From the NCBI GenBank assembly GCA_016704445.1, contig JADJAE010000020.1, forward strand, positions 62,001 through 126,000: a stretch of 64,000 bases of DNA, in the 5' to 3' direction. Every line of letters begins with the position of its first letter. The stretch's first letter is position 1. A program made the translations under genes and the position numbers. The notes below the pieces were generated by a model. The model ran no database searches. It had not been told where the DNA came from and saw only the letters and a program-made list of their open reading frames with translations. The DNA comes from Deltaproteobacteria bacterium. Lineage in GTDB: Bacteria > Myxococcota_A > Polyangia > Polyangiales > Ga0077539. This document shows, piece by piece, positions 1-8,656 of the stretch.

Positions 1-1
1 G

Positions 2-526
2 GGCATCGACCTGCTGGGCCGCTGCGTGCTCCGCTCCGAGTCCACCGACGCCGTCCTCTACTACGAGCACACCCCCTCGGGCTTCACGGTGCACGACGTG
101 GTGGGACCATCGGGCTCCTCGCTCCACCTGCTGAGGGTGGCGCTCTCCCGAGTCCCCTTCGACGCCTCCTCCTCGCTCCGCTGGAACGACCGGCTCCCCT
201 TGCGCCCCTTCCTCCCGGTGTGGCTGCGCGCCCTCTACGACGTCGTCAGCCCCCTCGGCGCCCCGTCCTCGCTCTCGATGAACTACTCCGCCCGCCGCGA
301 GGGCGCCTCGCTGCTCGTCGAGGGCCGCTCCGATCGATCGTCCCGCGATGGCTCTCCCTGGGTCGTCAGCGCCGCGCGGCTCTCCCCCGGCGTCGGCCTC
401 GTCTCCGTCGACGTGCGCGTCCGGGGACGCCGCCAGCGCGTCGACCTCTCCCCCGTGGCGCCGCCCGTCGAGGAAGGCGCCCGCATCACGATCCTCCCTA
501 CCGAAAGAGGCACCGCCCATGTCTGA
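2..526 (+). CDS. Hypothetical protein, 5' end outside window
   Basis: The reading frame is open from the first bases of the window (it reads GIDLLGRCVLRSES), so the true start lies upstream and only the C-terminal 174 or so residues are present. The visible part is rich in alternating hydrophobic and polar residues and looks beta-rich, with no membrane segment and no motif I recognise. Its stop (TGA at 524-526) overlaps the ATG of the next gene at 519, so the two are translationally coupled and probably act together. I cannot assign a function. Confidence 0.6.
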   Translation, partial: GIDLLGRCVLRSESTDAVLYYEHTPSGFTVHDVVGPSGSSLHLLRVALSRVPFDASSSLRWNDRLPLRPFLPVWLRALYDVVSPLGAPSSLSMNYSARREGASLLVEGRSDRSSRDGSPWVVSAARLSPGVGLVSVDVRVRGRRQRVDLSPVAPPVEEGARITILPTERGTAHV

Positions 527-1142
527 CCCACGCTCCATCGCCATGGTGATCGCCCTGTCCCTCTCGACCCTCGCGCCCCGCGCGATGGCCACCCCCGACG
601 AGTGGCGTCGCTCGTACGCCCTGGAGACCCGCGGCGACATCCGCGGCGCCCTCTCGGCCATCGAGTCGCTGCCCGCGACCGACCGCGGGGCCTACCTCTT
701 CGCGCTGCGCCACGCGTGGCTTCTCTACCTCGCGGGTCGCCACGACGACTCCGTCGCCGCCTACCGCCGGGCCGCCTCGGCGGCGCCTCGGGCGATCGAG
801 CCCAGGGTGGGCGAGCTGCTCCCGCTGATGGCGCTGCGGCGCTGGCAGGAGACCGAGCAGCGCGCCAGGGAGGTGCTGCGGCTCGACGCGGACAACTACC
901 TGGCCAGCCGGAGGCTCGCGCTGGCGCTCTATCAACTGGGCCGCTTCGACGACGCGTGCGGGGTGTACCAGCAGGTGAGCGAGCGCTACCCGGGCGACCT
1001 GGAGATGGTCTCCGGCGCGGCCTGGTGCGACCTGCGCCGGGGGAGGCGCGACGAGGCGGCGACGGCCTTCCGCTCGGTGCTGGCCGTGAGCCCGGACGAC
1101 GCCACCGCCGCCGCGGGCCTCACCGCCGCCCAGGGCCGCTAG
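519..1142 (+). CDS. Exported TPR-repeat protein
   Basis: This 207-residue protein begins MSDPRSIAMVIALSLSTLAP, a signal peptide with a probable cleavage after the Ala-Arg-Ala-Met-Ala stretch. After it come tandem helical pairs of TPR type: the pattern LFALRHAWLLYLAGRHDDSV, then LALYQLGRFDDACGVYQQV, then a third unit ending in FRSVLAVSPDDATA. TPR proteins are scaffolds for protein-protein contacts, here in the periplasm. The ATG at 519 is preferred over upstream in-frame starts because it opens the signal peptide and overlaps the preceding stop by 8 bases. The specific partner is unknown, probably the product of the coupled upstream gene. Confidence 0.8.
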   Translation: MSDPRSIAMVIALSLSTLAPRAMATPDEWRRSYALETRGDIRGALSAIESLPATDRGAYLFALRHAWLLYLAGRHDDSVAAYRRAASAAPRAIEPRVGELLPLMALRRWQETEQRAREVLRLDADNYLASRRLALALYQLGRFDDACGVYQQVSERYPGDLEMVSGAAWCDLRRGRRDEAATAFRSVLAVSPDDATAAAGLTAAQGR

Positions 1143-1608
1143 GCGGTTCCCGGTCCGGGACCTGGACCGACAAGAGCCGCGAGCCCTGCGAGGGAGTGCG
1201 TCGAGCCCGATGCGCAGCGCACGTGTCACGCGGCGAAGCTGGGGACGCCGACGCGGTCGCGGAAGATGGCCCTGACCGGGTGCTTACGAAGATCAGTCGG
1301 ATCTCGTGGGCGAGCGCCTGCAATCGACCTGACGCTGGAACCCGCGCCAACTTGTGGGCCCGCGATCGCCAGCCCGCGCTTCTGCGTGTTTGCTTCCAGG
1401 CGAATGGACTGCGGAAGAACGCGGGCTCGTGCAGCGGTTACGTTCGGACGGTGCGTCAGCGGTGCCGTTCGGTGACGGCCCATCCCGAGTTGGGCGCGGA
1501 GTTCGCCAGCCCGTCAATACAACTCGAAAGGGTTCGACTCGACTGTGGCCGGTGCGAGAGGCATCCTCGCACAGCCCTGCGGCCTGGTGTCGGGCGGCGC
1601 GGTACAGT
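1143..1608. other. Intergenic, left edge of island
   Basis: No convincing gene. The stretch separates the plus-strand TPR gene from the 3' end of the minus-strand DUF262 cassette. Short ORFs cross it in several frames without recognisable domains. Its first third resembles part of the insertion-element remnant on the other side of the island (see 1225-1288). Confidence 0.5.
1225..1288. repeat. Insertion-element debris similar to 7647-7742
   Basis: Bases 1225-1235 equal 7647-7657 (11 of 11), and 1264-1288 match 7718-7742 at 22 of 25 positions, in the same orientation. On the minus strand both copies encode a RKHP..AI peptide. The spacing between the two matching blocks differs between copies, so this is old, eroded similarity rather than a fresh duplication. 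It places related mobile-element sequence on both sides of the DUF262 cassette. Confidence 0.45.
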
Positions 1609-3687
1609 TCAAGCGGCGGCGTCCCGCAGAATGAGCGCCCTGAGGGGGTTCTTCGGCTCCAAGACCACTTCGGGAGCGAGGTGTTGAGAATCGAACTCGG
1701 TCTGGTGGAAAAAGACGTAGCTCAACTCTCCGTCGCTGTTGACTCGGCTGAAGAAGCACAACTCTGGCACCATTGCCGTGGGATTGTGGACTCGCACGAG
1801 CGGCAAGAGCGGCAGGCAGGTACGTTGCCCTTCGCTGTGCAGGAAGAGGCAGTCCGCGCCCAACGGGTGCGACAGCCGAAGCGTTTGGGGGATGCCCTGC
1901 CCCGCCAGGCCCGTGGCACTCGCGCAGCGCAGTTCGAAGTCTCCGAGGTCGAAGTTGAGGCTCTGAACGATGAGGAGCTTCATCGCTGCCCACCAAGGTC
2001 TTGTCAGCTCCAAGTAGAGCCGGAGCTGTACCTGGAGGTCTCCGTGCGCGCGCTCCGCGCGGGAGACCGCTATGAACCCGCCGTGCGCGTCGTCGACGTT
2101 GCGCACTACTCCTACCTTCGTGAACACGTCGACGAGTTCCTTCTTGCAGAGCAGTTTCGGCAGGTCAGGCGACGGGACGGCGAAGGCCTGGCGGAGCAAC
2201 TGCGCGCCCTCCGCGTTCATGTCCGTCCCCGCCGGGAAGAGCCGCTCAAGGCCCCCGTGGCACGTCTCTAGGATCTTGAGCCAGCTTCCGAACGACGCGC
2301 GTTCGAGCGGGGGTGGCTCCCCCTTGGACGAGAACTCCAACCTCACGCGAGAGGAGAGCACGCCCTGGAGGAATCCGCTCAGCAGTGCCGTAGCGTGGAG
2401 TTCAGCGGCGGCTTCGAAGAATTGGAGCAGCGCCTTGAGCTTCAACACAGTGGAAGTGCCCATCTGCCAGGTCCGCAGGGCCCGCGCCAAGGGCGCGGGG
2501 AGGCGCTCCGCGTCGCCAGCAACTTGCTCGGCGAGGGACTGGGCCACGGGTGCCGTGAGCAGAGCCTCCAACTCTCGCAGCCGCCCCTCCGACTCGAGGC
2601 TCGTCACCTCGTCACTCAACAGCGCCAGCCGCTGCTGGATGATCGTGCCGCGGAGCACGTGTAGTTGCTCAAGCGCTCGCCGCGCGCGCTGGTCGCCCAG
2701 CTCGAAGCGGCCTCGCCGTTCGTCCGTGAGCACCATCAGCGGAAGGCCGCCAAGGGCCCGGCAGCGCTCCTCTCCCGACCCGAGCGGGAGTTCGAAGAGC
2801 GAGCCGTCCGGGAACCTTCGGAAATGCAGTTCGAGGTAGTCCGGGCTGACTTCATCGGAGCCGATGCTCACGACGAGCGACTCGCTGGCGATTGTAGGGG
2901 CCGACGTCGCCGTGGAGAGATGCTCGATGGACCTTGAGACCCAGCCCAGGAGGAGTGAAGGCGCGCCGACGTCGCGCTCCACGTCTTCGGGCGCGCTGAC
3001 CGCGCGAATCCTCGCCACGTCACCTAGCGGCACCAAGCGCGCGCCTCGAACCGTGGCCTCGCGGCCCATGCCGATCCAGTGAGGCACAAGGGCCGGCGTC
3101 GACAGGAGGCGCCACGGCAGTCGCTGAACCCTTGCGCTACGACCTCCGGGGAAGTTCGGGCCCTTGCCGCTCTTTGCCGCTTCCACGATGCGACTTCTGT
3201 GGGAACTCCCGGGCTCGATGGCCCAAACCATCAGTTCCTGCTCACCCACTGAGCCCGGCGCAGCTCCTTCCGGGTGGGCGTCGTCTACCTTTCGGCACGC
3301 CAGCACCACACGCACGTTCGGCCCGTTGCTCGCTTCAACGGCGACGGAAACGGACTGGAGCGGAGGCTTGCCGAGCAGGCCGAGCACCTGGCGCAGCGCG
3401 GGAGTTCCCCAGGCGGGACAGGCAAAGTCCACGAGGTATGCAGTCCCAGGCTTCGCCTCTTCGATGCAGGCCTCTAGCTGATGAAGGAGGAGCGGCGCGA
3501 CTTCGTTGGACAGGACAATCACGTCGACGCCCCAGTCCGCTACCCTCGCCTGGTCGAGCGTAGTGCAGTGTGTTTCCAGGCCCGCGAGGACCGCGCGGCC
3601 TTCGACCCGGAGCCCCAACGTCAGGATTCGCTTCCATTTGCGGGTGCAAAAGCCATTGATGAGAGCGTCGATTTCTGGCGATTCCAT
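1609..3687 (-). CDS. DUF262-cassette protein: Rossmann-like, TRD-like and HEPN-like regions
   Basis: 692 residues; a Shine-Dalgarno GAGGAG lies 6 bases before the ATG. I recognise no full-length family. Residues about 18-135 alternate strands and helices like a Rossmann or methyltransferase fold (ADWGVDVIVLSNE followed by a strand ending in VDFACPAWG) but lack a clear AdoMet motif I. Residues about 200-400 recall type I restriction specificity regions: an LGDVARI strand, VSPDYLELHF, then a long helical segment. The C-terminal 165 residues contain VRNVDDAHGG (528-537), similar to the RN...H motif of HEPN-like domains at the ends of many defence helicases, kinases and methylases. It follows the DUF262 gene by 22 bases, so they form one operon. 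These domain calls are my reading of motifs and need a profile search. Lower GC than neighbours suggests transfer. Confidence 0.6.
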   Translation of the reverse strand: MESPEIDALINGFCTRKWKRILTLGLRVEGRAVLAGLETHCTTLDQARVADWGVDVIVLSNEVAPLLLHQLEACIEEAKPGTAYLVDFACPAWGTPALRQVLGLLGKPPLQSVSVAVEASNGPNVRVVLACRKVDDAHPEGAAPGSVGEQELMVWAIEPGSSHRSRIVEAAKSGKGPNFPGGRSARVQRLPWRLLSTPALVPHWIGMGREATVRGARLVPLGDVARIRAVSAPEDVERDVGAPSLLLGWVSRSIEHLSTATSAPTIASESLVVSIGSDEVSPDYLELHFRRFPDGSLFELPLGSGEERCRALGGLPLMVLTDERRGRFELGDQRARRALEQLHVLRGTIIQQRLALLSDEVTSLESEGRLRELEALLTAPVAQSLAEQVAGDAERLPAPLARALRTWQMGTSTVLKLKALLQFFEAAAELHATALLSGFLQGVLSSRVRLEFSSKGEPPPLERASFGSWLKILETCHGGLERLFPAGTDMNAEGAQLLRQAFAVPSPDLPKLLCKKELVDVFTKVGVVRNVDDAHGGFIAVSRAERAHGDLQVQLRLYLELTRPWWAAMKLLIVQSLNFDLGDFELRCASATGLAGQGIPQTLRLSHPLGADCLFLHSEGQRTCLPLLPLVRVHNPTAMVPELCFFSRVNSDGELSYVFFHQTEFDSQHLAPEVVLEPKNPLRALILRDAAA

Positions 3688-3709
3688 GCGTGCTCCTCGT
3701 CGCCGCGCA

Positions 3710-5476
3710 TCACCCGTGCGAGATATGCACGGGCCACCGCTTCAGAGCCCACGCCGCCAACCCTTCCCCTCGCGCCCTGATGCTCTCAACCGTCCACACC
3801 TGGTTGGCCGCGATCTCCTTTACCGAGGCAAAGGCGGAGCCGAGGCGCTCGACGCGAGCTTGGGCCCAAGGTGCGGCGCCGACGGTTGAGGCGTCGTCGA
3901 TGTGGCGCAGGGCGAGGTTGCCCCAGGTCAAGAGCAGGGGGAGCTCAGCCTCGTGTGGAAGTGTCCAGCCCTCGGCTTCCGCTTCCGGCATGATGTGCTC
4001 AAGGACGACCAGTTCCGAGGGGTCCTCAGCGATCGGCAATGCGGTGTCCGGGTCACGCGAGCGCTCGTACTCGGTGGCCATGTAGGGGGTGAGCCCGCGG
4101 CCAAAGAGGGGCTTGGTGCGCAGGGCATGAGCGAACTCGTTGTCGTCCGGAAAGTAGATGGTCTTTACGTCCGCGATTACCTCCAGGAACTTGGCGGGGT
4201 CCCCCTCCGTTGCCTGCCACAACTTCTTGAAAATGGCGTGCAAGCCCGTCGGCTCGTGCCCCGAACAAAAGCGCCGGATGAGGAACGACTCAACCAGCTG
4301 GAGGTTGCGCAGGAGAAGCGCCTCACTCAAGGCTCCCTGGCGCCAGGCGTGGTGGAGGTTGAAAAGGAAAGGGTAGGTGCTGGAGGGGAGACCCGAGCCC
4401 ATCCGGCGCAGGCGGTAGAACTGCGCGCGGAGCGGCTCCGGCAGCGCGAGAGACTCGAGTTCGTCGGGGGAGCTCTTCGTGAAGGAGAGATACACGCCGG
4501 CGTGCCTCTTCAGATCGTCGATGATGGCCTCGGGCGACATCTTCTCCCATGCGTGGCGGAGGGTCGGGAAGAGCTTGGACGCCTTCGCCGAGGGACTCAT
4601 CGCGAGCGCGTACGGGAACATGTACTTGTTGAGAGCGTCGGTAGTCTCAAAGCGGGTCTCGAGCGGCTTCCACTGAGCATCGTAGAGCGCACGGCACTTC
4701 GAGTACTCGGGGTCGTCCTTGATGCGCTTGAAAACGTCGTTCCGCGCGAGGTCGACGATTTCGAGCTTCTGGCCGGTCGCGTTCAGAGTGTGGAAGATCT
4801 GCGTCGGGTCGTCGGACTCGCTCAGCGAGATGTGGACCACGATGAGTTTGTTGAGCAGCTTCTTGAAGAGGTCCTGTGCCTTCGAGAGGCTGAACTTCTT
4901 GTCTACTTGAGTGAGCTGCCCCACGCGCTTCCCGACATGCAGGAAGGCGTTGGCCAAGTAGCCGTCTGCTGGCCCATCGTCGGGCGGGAGCTTCACTGGG
5001 CAGCTGGCGGACTCGTACTTCTGGAGTGCGTCACGGAGTTGCCTGCAGTCGCGGAGCGTCGGCATCAGGCGAGGTTGGAACTCATCTGATGGCAGACGCT
5101 CGAAAAGGTAGCGCTCCACCATCCGGAGGAACTCTCTTCGCGGCTCGTACTCCGGAGGGTGGGCCTTCACGGCGTGAAGCGCCAGTTGCAGGAGCGCGAG
5201 GTAGACGGTGGTGATGCGTTGCTGACCGTCGATGAGCCAGTACTCCGCTGCTCGCCCCGCTTCGCCCGCCTTGCGCTCGGAGGTGAAGACAGCGCCCACG
5301 AAATGGGTGTCGTCGGCCCTCGTGAGGTCGATGTCCTCGACGTTCTCGAAGAGCACGTCGATGGTGGGCTTCGTCCAGACGTAGGGGCGCTGGAAGATGG
5401 GGACGAAGAGGAGCGCCTCGGTCTTGAAGATGGTCACCAACTGATGGGCTTCTGCGCGGATGTTCTCTTGGGGCAT
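3710..5476 (-). CDS. DUF262 / DUF1524-like GmrSD-family protein
   Basis: 588 residues from the ATG at 5476, which is preceded by AGGAG about 12 bases upstream; the frame extends to 5563 but the extra 29 residues do not look like the family. The N-terminal DUF262 (ParB-like, nucleotide-using) module shows FQRPYVW (28-34) and IDGQQR (82-87). The C-terminus carries LEHIMPE (492-498) and WGNLAL, the pattern of the DUF1524 HNH-like nuclease; the usual distal Asn/Lys part of that motif is not evident, so catalysis may be altered. Family members (GmrSD, SspE-type proteins) cut modified or unmodified phage DNA with nucleotide-dependent control. It lies between a second DUF262 gene 121 bases upstream and the 692-residue partner 22 bases downstream. 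Confidence 0.85.
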   Translation of the reverse strand: MPQENIRAEAHQLVTIFKTEALLFVPIFQRPYVWTKPTIDVLFENVEDIDLTRADDTHFVGAVFTSERKAGEAGRAAEYWLIDGQQRITTVYLALLQLALHAVKAHPPEYEPRREFLRMVERYLFERLPSDEFQPRLMPTLRDCRQLRDALQKYESASCPVKLPPDDGPADGYLANAFLHVGKRVGQLTQVDKKFSLSKAQDLFKKLLNKLIVVHISLSESDDPTQIFHTLNATGQKLEIVDLARNDVFKRIKDDPEYSKCRALYDAQWKPLETRFETTDALNKYMFPYALAMSPSAKASKLFPTLRHAWEKMSPEAIIDDLKRHAGVYLSFTKSSPDELESLALPEPLRAQFYRLRRMGSGLPSSTYPFLFNLHHAWRQGALSEALLLRNLQLVESFLIRRFCSGHEPTGLHAIFKKLWQATEGDPAKFLEVIADVKTIYFPDDNEFAHALRTKPLFGRGLTPYMATEYERSRDPDTALPIAEDPSELVVLEHIMPEAEAEGWTLPHEAELPLLLTWGNLALRHIDDASTVGAAPWAQARVERLGSAFASVKEIAANQVWTVESIRARGEGLAAWALKRWPVHISHG

Positions 5477-5597
5477 GGTGCGGAGCTTCTCCTGTGAATT
5501 GATGCCTGTTTTCTGAGACACAGTGGGCACAGTGGGGCGGGTGTCGTGCGCCACAGGATGCAAAGTGCGTCAAGCCGTGAGTCCACGCATTGGTTAG

Positions 5598-7449
5598 CTA
5601 GATGTTTTGGAGTGCGTTGATTCTGGCAGCCCATTCCTGGGCCCGGCGAGCCCAGAATTTGTCAATCTCTAGCTTCGTGAAGTGGTTGAATCCATCCTCA
5701 TCGATTCCAGCCGAGCGCCAGACGTCATCTCGAAGCTCGAAGTTGAGCTTCAGATTCGTGATAGCCGTAGCCGGTGACTGGGTCATCCACTTTTTGTTTG
5801 ATGCTGATGTCAGCGGGATGAAGTTCACGAATGCGCTAACGGCCGGCGCGAGTTCGTCTGAGTCGGGGGCACGAAGCGCAGCGTGCTGGCCCTTGTTGTC
5901 CTTGCACCAACTCTGAGGGAAAAGGTGGTGGAGTTCGACTTTCATTCGGCTGTCAGTCGTGAACCGGTCCAGCGTCTCGTTCGAGACCAGGTCCTTCGTG
6001 ACCGCCGTGAAAAACGCACAGCGCATCGCTTGGTAACTCGCCCCACGCAGTTCGGTCGAGAGCCGCGCCTCCAGTTCTGATGTGGGCAGCCGAGGGAATT
6101 TCTTCTCTCGTGCGTTGAAGATGGCGTCAAGGCCCAAACTGACGTTTGCAATCCAGGGTGACGAGCCCACGGCAGTTCCTTCTGCCTTCGCAAGGAGACC
6201 ATGAAGCCGCGAGAGGGCACTGGCGAAGAGTGTCAGGAAGCCCTGATCGTACCTTCCCGATAGAACGTTCCGCCACCAGAAGGCCTTGAAAACGCGGTTT
6301 AGGGTGCTGACCTTGTAGGGTGCCCTTCCCTGATCAATGCGCCACCGTAGGGCCAGATAGAGGGCAGCGGAGACCGGATACGGCAGTGCGCCGATCGAGA
6401 AGCGCGCCCCAACAACCTCCTCGAAGAAGTTGTTGGCGTATGTATCGAACTTCTCGAGGGCCGCGTCGAACGACTGGTAGAAATCGAGCGGTGTCTCCAG
6501 GAGATCTCCACCCTTAATGGAGCCTACTGACTTGTCACTTGAGGCTTTGGCGCGTGGCTTCTCCTCGGTCAGGTACGCGGCCGTCACCATTTGGCACAGG
6601 AGATCTTGCCGCGATTCGTCGCACAGGAGCGCGAAGGACCCGGTTTGCCGGTACGCCTCAAATCGGTCTCGCAGCACGAAACTCCCGTTCGAGTCCGCGA
6701 AGAGGGCGTTGTGGACTAGGTCGAACGTGGAGACCTTCGTTCCCGTCTGATTAAGGACGTCGAAGATCTCGCAAACCTCAGAAAGAGTCGTGTTGTCCGG
6801 GATCTCCGCCGCTGGCAGTTGGTACTCCAGAAGGACCTCAACGATTCGTCCAAGGCGTCTGCTTCGGCGAACTCGTTCTTCGATGTCTGGATACTTCCCG
6901 TCTGGGTAGAACTCGCGATTGTTGATGTTCTGGTTAAGTCTCTGGACGCGCTCCAGGTCGGCAAGTGGAACTAGGCCCGATCCCAACAGGTTCGCCTCAA
7001 CGTTGAGTTTGCGCGCTTCAATGTCCCGGTTCTTGCAGTGCTCAACGAAGTCGTCCGCGTCAATCTCCTTTGTGATGTCGAGAAACCAAGCGCCGGAGAA
7101 CGTGAAACGGTCATCAGGATCGGCAAGGCCACCAAACGCGACTGCGGAGCGCAGTCAGCCCGCTGCCGCCCGTCCAGGACCAGTCGGGTCCCGGACGGAG
7201 GGTCCTGAAGTCGCCGAACTCCTTCTTCTTCAGTCGGATTCGCTCCCAGTCGGTGAGGGTCTTTTCCTGGGGCTGGGCCCAAAGTGTCACCATCCCGATA
7301 GGGCGATTCAGGAAGATGGAGCGGAGCAGCTCGTAGACCTGGGACTCGGACCAGACAAATGCGCGCTGGAACCGAGGGACCAGCCACTCGCCTTTTCTGA
7401 GCTTGGCGAGGACTTCTTTGAGCGTTGCCTGGGAGACCTTCAGGTTCAT
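5598..7449 (-). pseudogene. DUF262 / HNH protein, frameshifted
   Basis: First gene of the DUF262 cassette. The N-terminus (ATG at 7449) reads MNLKVSQATLKEVLAKLRKG and contains FQRAFVW; the C-terminal 460 residues run uninterrupted to 5598 and hold an HNH core VELHHLFPQSW with a later FIPLTSASNKKW. The middle is broken: near 7165 the frame changes so that LVLDGRQR is read in a second frame, LTALRS returns to the first, and AFGGLADPDDRF continues in a third near 7130. All pieces of the conserved DGQQRLTAL block are therefore present but need three single-base corrections. Either the gene has been inactivated or the sequence carries errors here; the rest shows no premature stops, which favours recent damage or error. 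Low GC, as for its two partners. Confidence 0.75.
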
Positions 7450-7540
7450 GCGGAGGATAGGGAATCCAACGCCCCTCACGGTCAAGAGAATTCACCGTCT
7501 CTTTGGGGCGTACACGCTCGGGGCGGTGTGTGTACAGCCA

Positions 7541-7590
7541 GCGAACTCTCTCAGCGGGCTCTCCAGCGAGCTCTCTCAGCGGGCTCTCCA
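7541..7590. repeat. 25-bp tandem repeat, two copies
   Basis: Units 7541-7565 and 7566-7590 differ at one position (gcgaactctctc versus gcgagctctctc). It lies between the DUF262 cassette start and the inverted-repeat element, upstream of the operon, so it could be a regulatory or element-end repeat. No function is proven. Confidence 0.7.
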
Positions 7591-7615
7591 GCGGCCACCC
7601 CCAAGAGATCTCGAC

Positions 7616-8087
7616 GGCCTCGCGCATAACTTCGACACGCGGACGGGTCACGCGGCGGCGAGCATCGGCATGGCGGACCTCCGGGCCGAACCATGCGAAC
7701 GGGTCGAAGGGCATACGAGATGGCCTTCGCCGGGTGCTTACGCTGCGCAGGGGTGAGCGCGGTCGCGGCGGCGCGGGCGGTCCAGCCCAGCAGGGTCGTG
7801 CGGGGCACCCCGAGGTCGTCGGCCGCCTGCTGCTGGGTGAGCGCGCGATCGCGTCGTGCCTCCTCGAAGTCCAGCATCTTGCCGGTGCGCTCGGGGCGAG
7901 ACACCTGGCGGGTCGAACGGGGGGCTTGCTTGGCGGCGGAGGGTTGGGCAGGGTCGTGGCGCATGGCTCGTCGGCGTCGTTGGAGTTGGTCTTCGCAACC
8001 CGCCTCCTGCCCCACCGCGGGCCGTGTCTGCAACCCCTGCCAGGAGCTCCTGCGCCCTCACGCCGTGTCGAAGTTATGCGCGAGGCC
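7616..8087. mobile_element. Remnant element with 24-bp inverted ends
   Basis: A perfect 24-bp inverted repeat occupies 7616-7639 (ggcctcgcgcataacttcg...) and 8064-8087. The 472-bp interval contains the N-terminal, DNA-binding part of a transposase-like protein (7757-7964, minus strand) and no full transposase. This looks like an internally deleted insertion sequence or MITE. I see no clear target duplication outside the ends. The right end supplies the last codons and stop of the small gene at 8074-8247, so insertion probably truncated that gene. Confidence 0.6.
7757..7964 (-). pseudogene. Transposase-like N-terminal HTH fragment
   Basis: From the ATG at 7964 the frame reads a basic leader, then MLDFEEARRDRALTQQQAAD and DLGVPRTTLLGWTARA, a clear helix-turn-helix of the type found at the N-terminus of some deltaproteobacterial transposase-like proteins. 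The catalytic part is missing: after about 70 residues the frame becomes Pro/Arg-rich and runs through the left inverted repeat. Presumed non-functional. An alternative is a short stand-alone DNA-binding protein, which I consider less likely because of the flanking inverted repeat. Confidence 0.5.
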
Positions 8088-8247
8088 GGTTCTCAAAATT
8101 GAATACGCGCAGGCTCAGCCGCGCTGACCGGTATCCCACCACTTCCAGCGTTTCGCTGTCGAGCGCGGCGAGGTCCCCGTCGGGGCCGAGCTCCGACGCC
8201 GCCACCTGGCGCGTCTTGGGGGTCAGTCGAATCAGTGCCGTTGTCAT
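8074..8247 (-). CDS. Small hypothetical protein, end altered by element
   Basis: 57 residues beginning MTTALIRLTPKTRQVAASEL, with AAGGAG ten bases before the ATG. The start is supported by this site and by the 22-base spacing from the gene upstream (8270-8656), suggesting an operon. Its last residues (NRPRA) and stop codon lie inside the right inverted repeat of the adjacent remnant element, so the original C-terminus may have been longer. No recognised domain. Confidence 0.6.
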   Translation of the reverse strand: MTTALIRLTPKTRQVAASELGPDGDLAALDSETLEVVGYRSARLSLRVFNFENRPRA

Positions 8248-8269
8248 GATGATGCTCTCCTTCGAGGAC

Positions 8270-8656
8270 TCATGTCGGGACGATGCCGACGAAGTAGAGG
8301 GTCCCGCTGCCTGCATCCAGGGTCGCGAACACGGTCGGAAACCCTGCCGTGATGCGCACCAGCACGGTCTGATCTCCTGCAAACACCCGGCAGGGCTCGC
8401 CACCACTGCCGCTCGTGGGGAGGGTCACTGTCGGAGAGGATCCGCCTACAAAGGGCACCATGATCGCCACGGTCTTGCTCGGGTCTGAACCCTTGAGAAA
8501 GACCCGATAGATCCCCGGCCGACTGATCGTCACGTTCTGGGTGCTGGTGTCAACGTCCAGGGCAAAGCTCTCCATTTGCCCCATCATGCCGTCGTTAATG
8601 CACGCCAGCGACGCGGCGCGCCCGATCTCCTCATCGAAGCCTCTCTGGTACCCCAT
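8270..8656 (-). CDS. Hypothetical beta-rich protein
   Basis: 128 residues from the ATG at 8656, chosen because GGAGG sits seven bases upstream; in-frame codons reaching 8737 are not protein-like. The sequence alternates short hydrophobic strands (VTISRPGIYRVFLKG, TVLVRITAGFPTVFATL, LYFVGIVPT) with Gly/Ser/Thr loops, suggesting a compact beta-sandwich as in small structural or virion-surface proteins. No family recognised. It is followed by the 57-residue gene. Both may be debris of a mobile element, given their position at the island's right edge. Confidence 0.6.
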   Translation of the reverse strand: MGYQRGFDEEIGRAASLACINDGMMGQMESFALDVDTSTQNVTISRPGIYRVFLKGSDPSKTVAIMVPFVGGSSPTVTLPTSGSGGEPCRVFAGDQTVLVRITAGFPTVFATLDAGSGTLYFVGIVPT

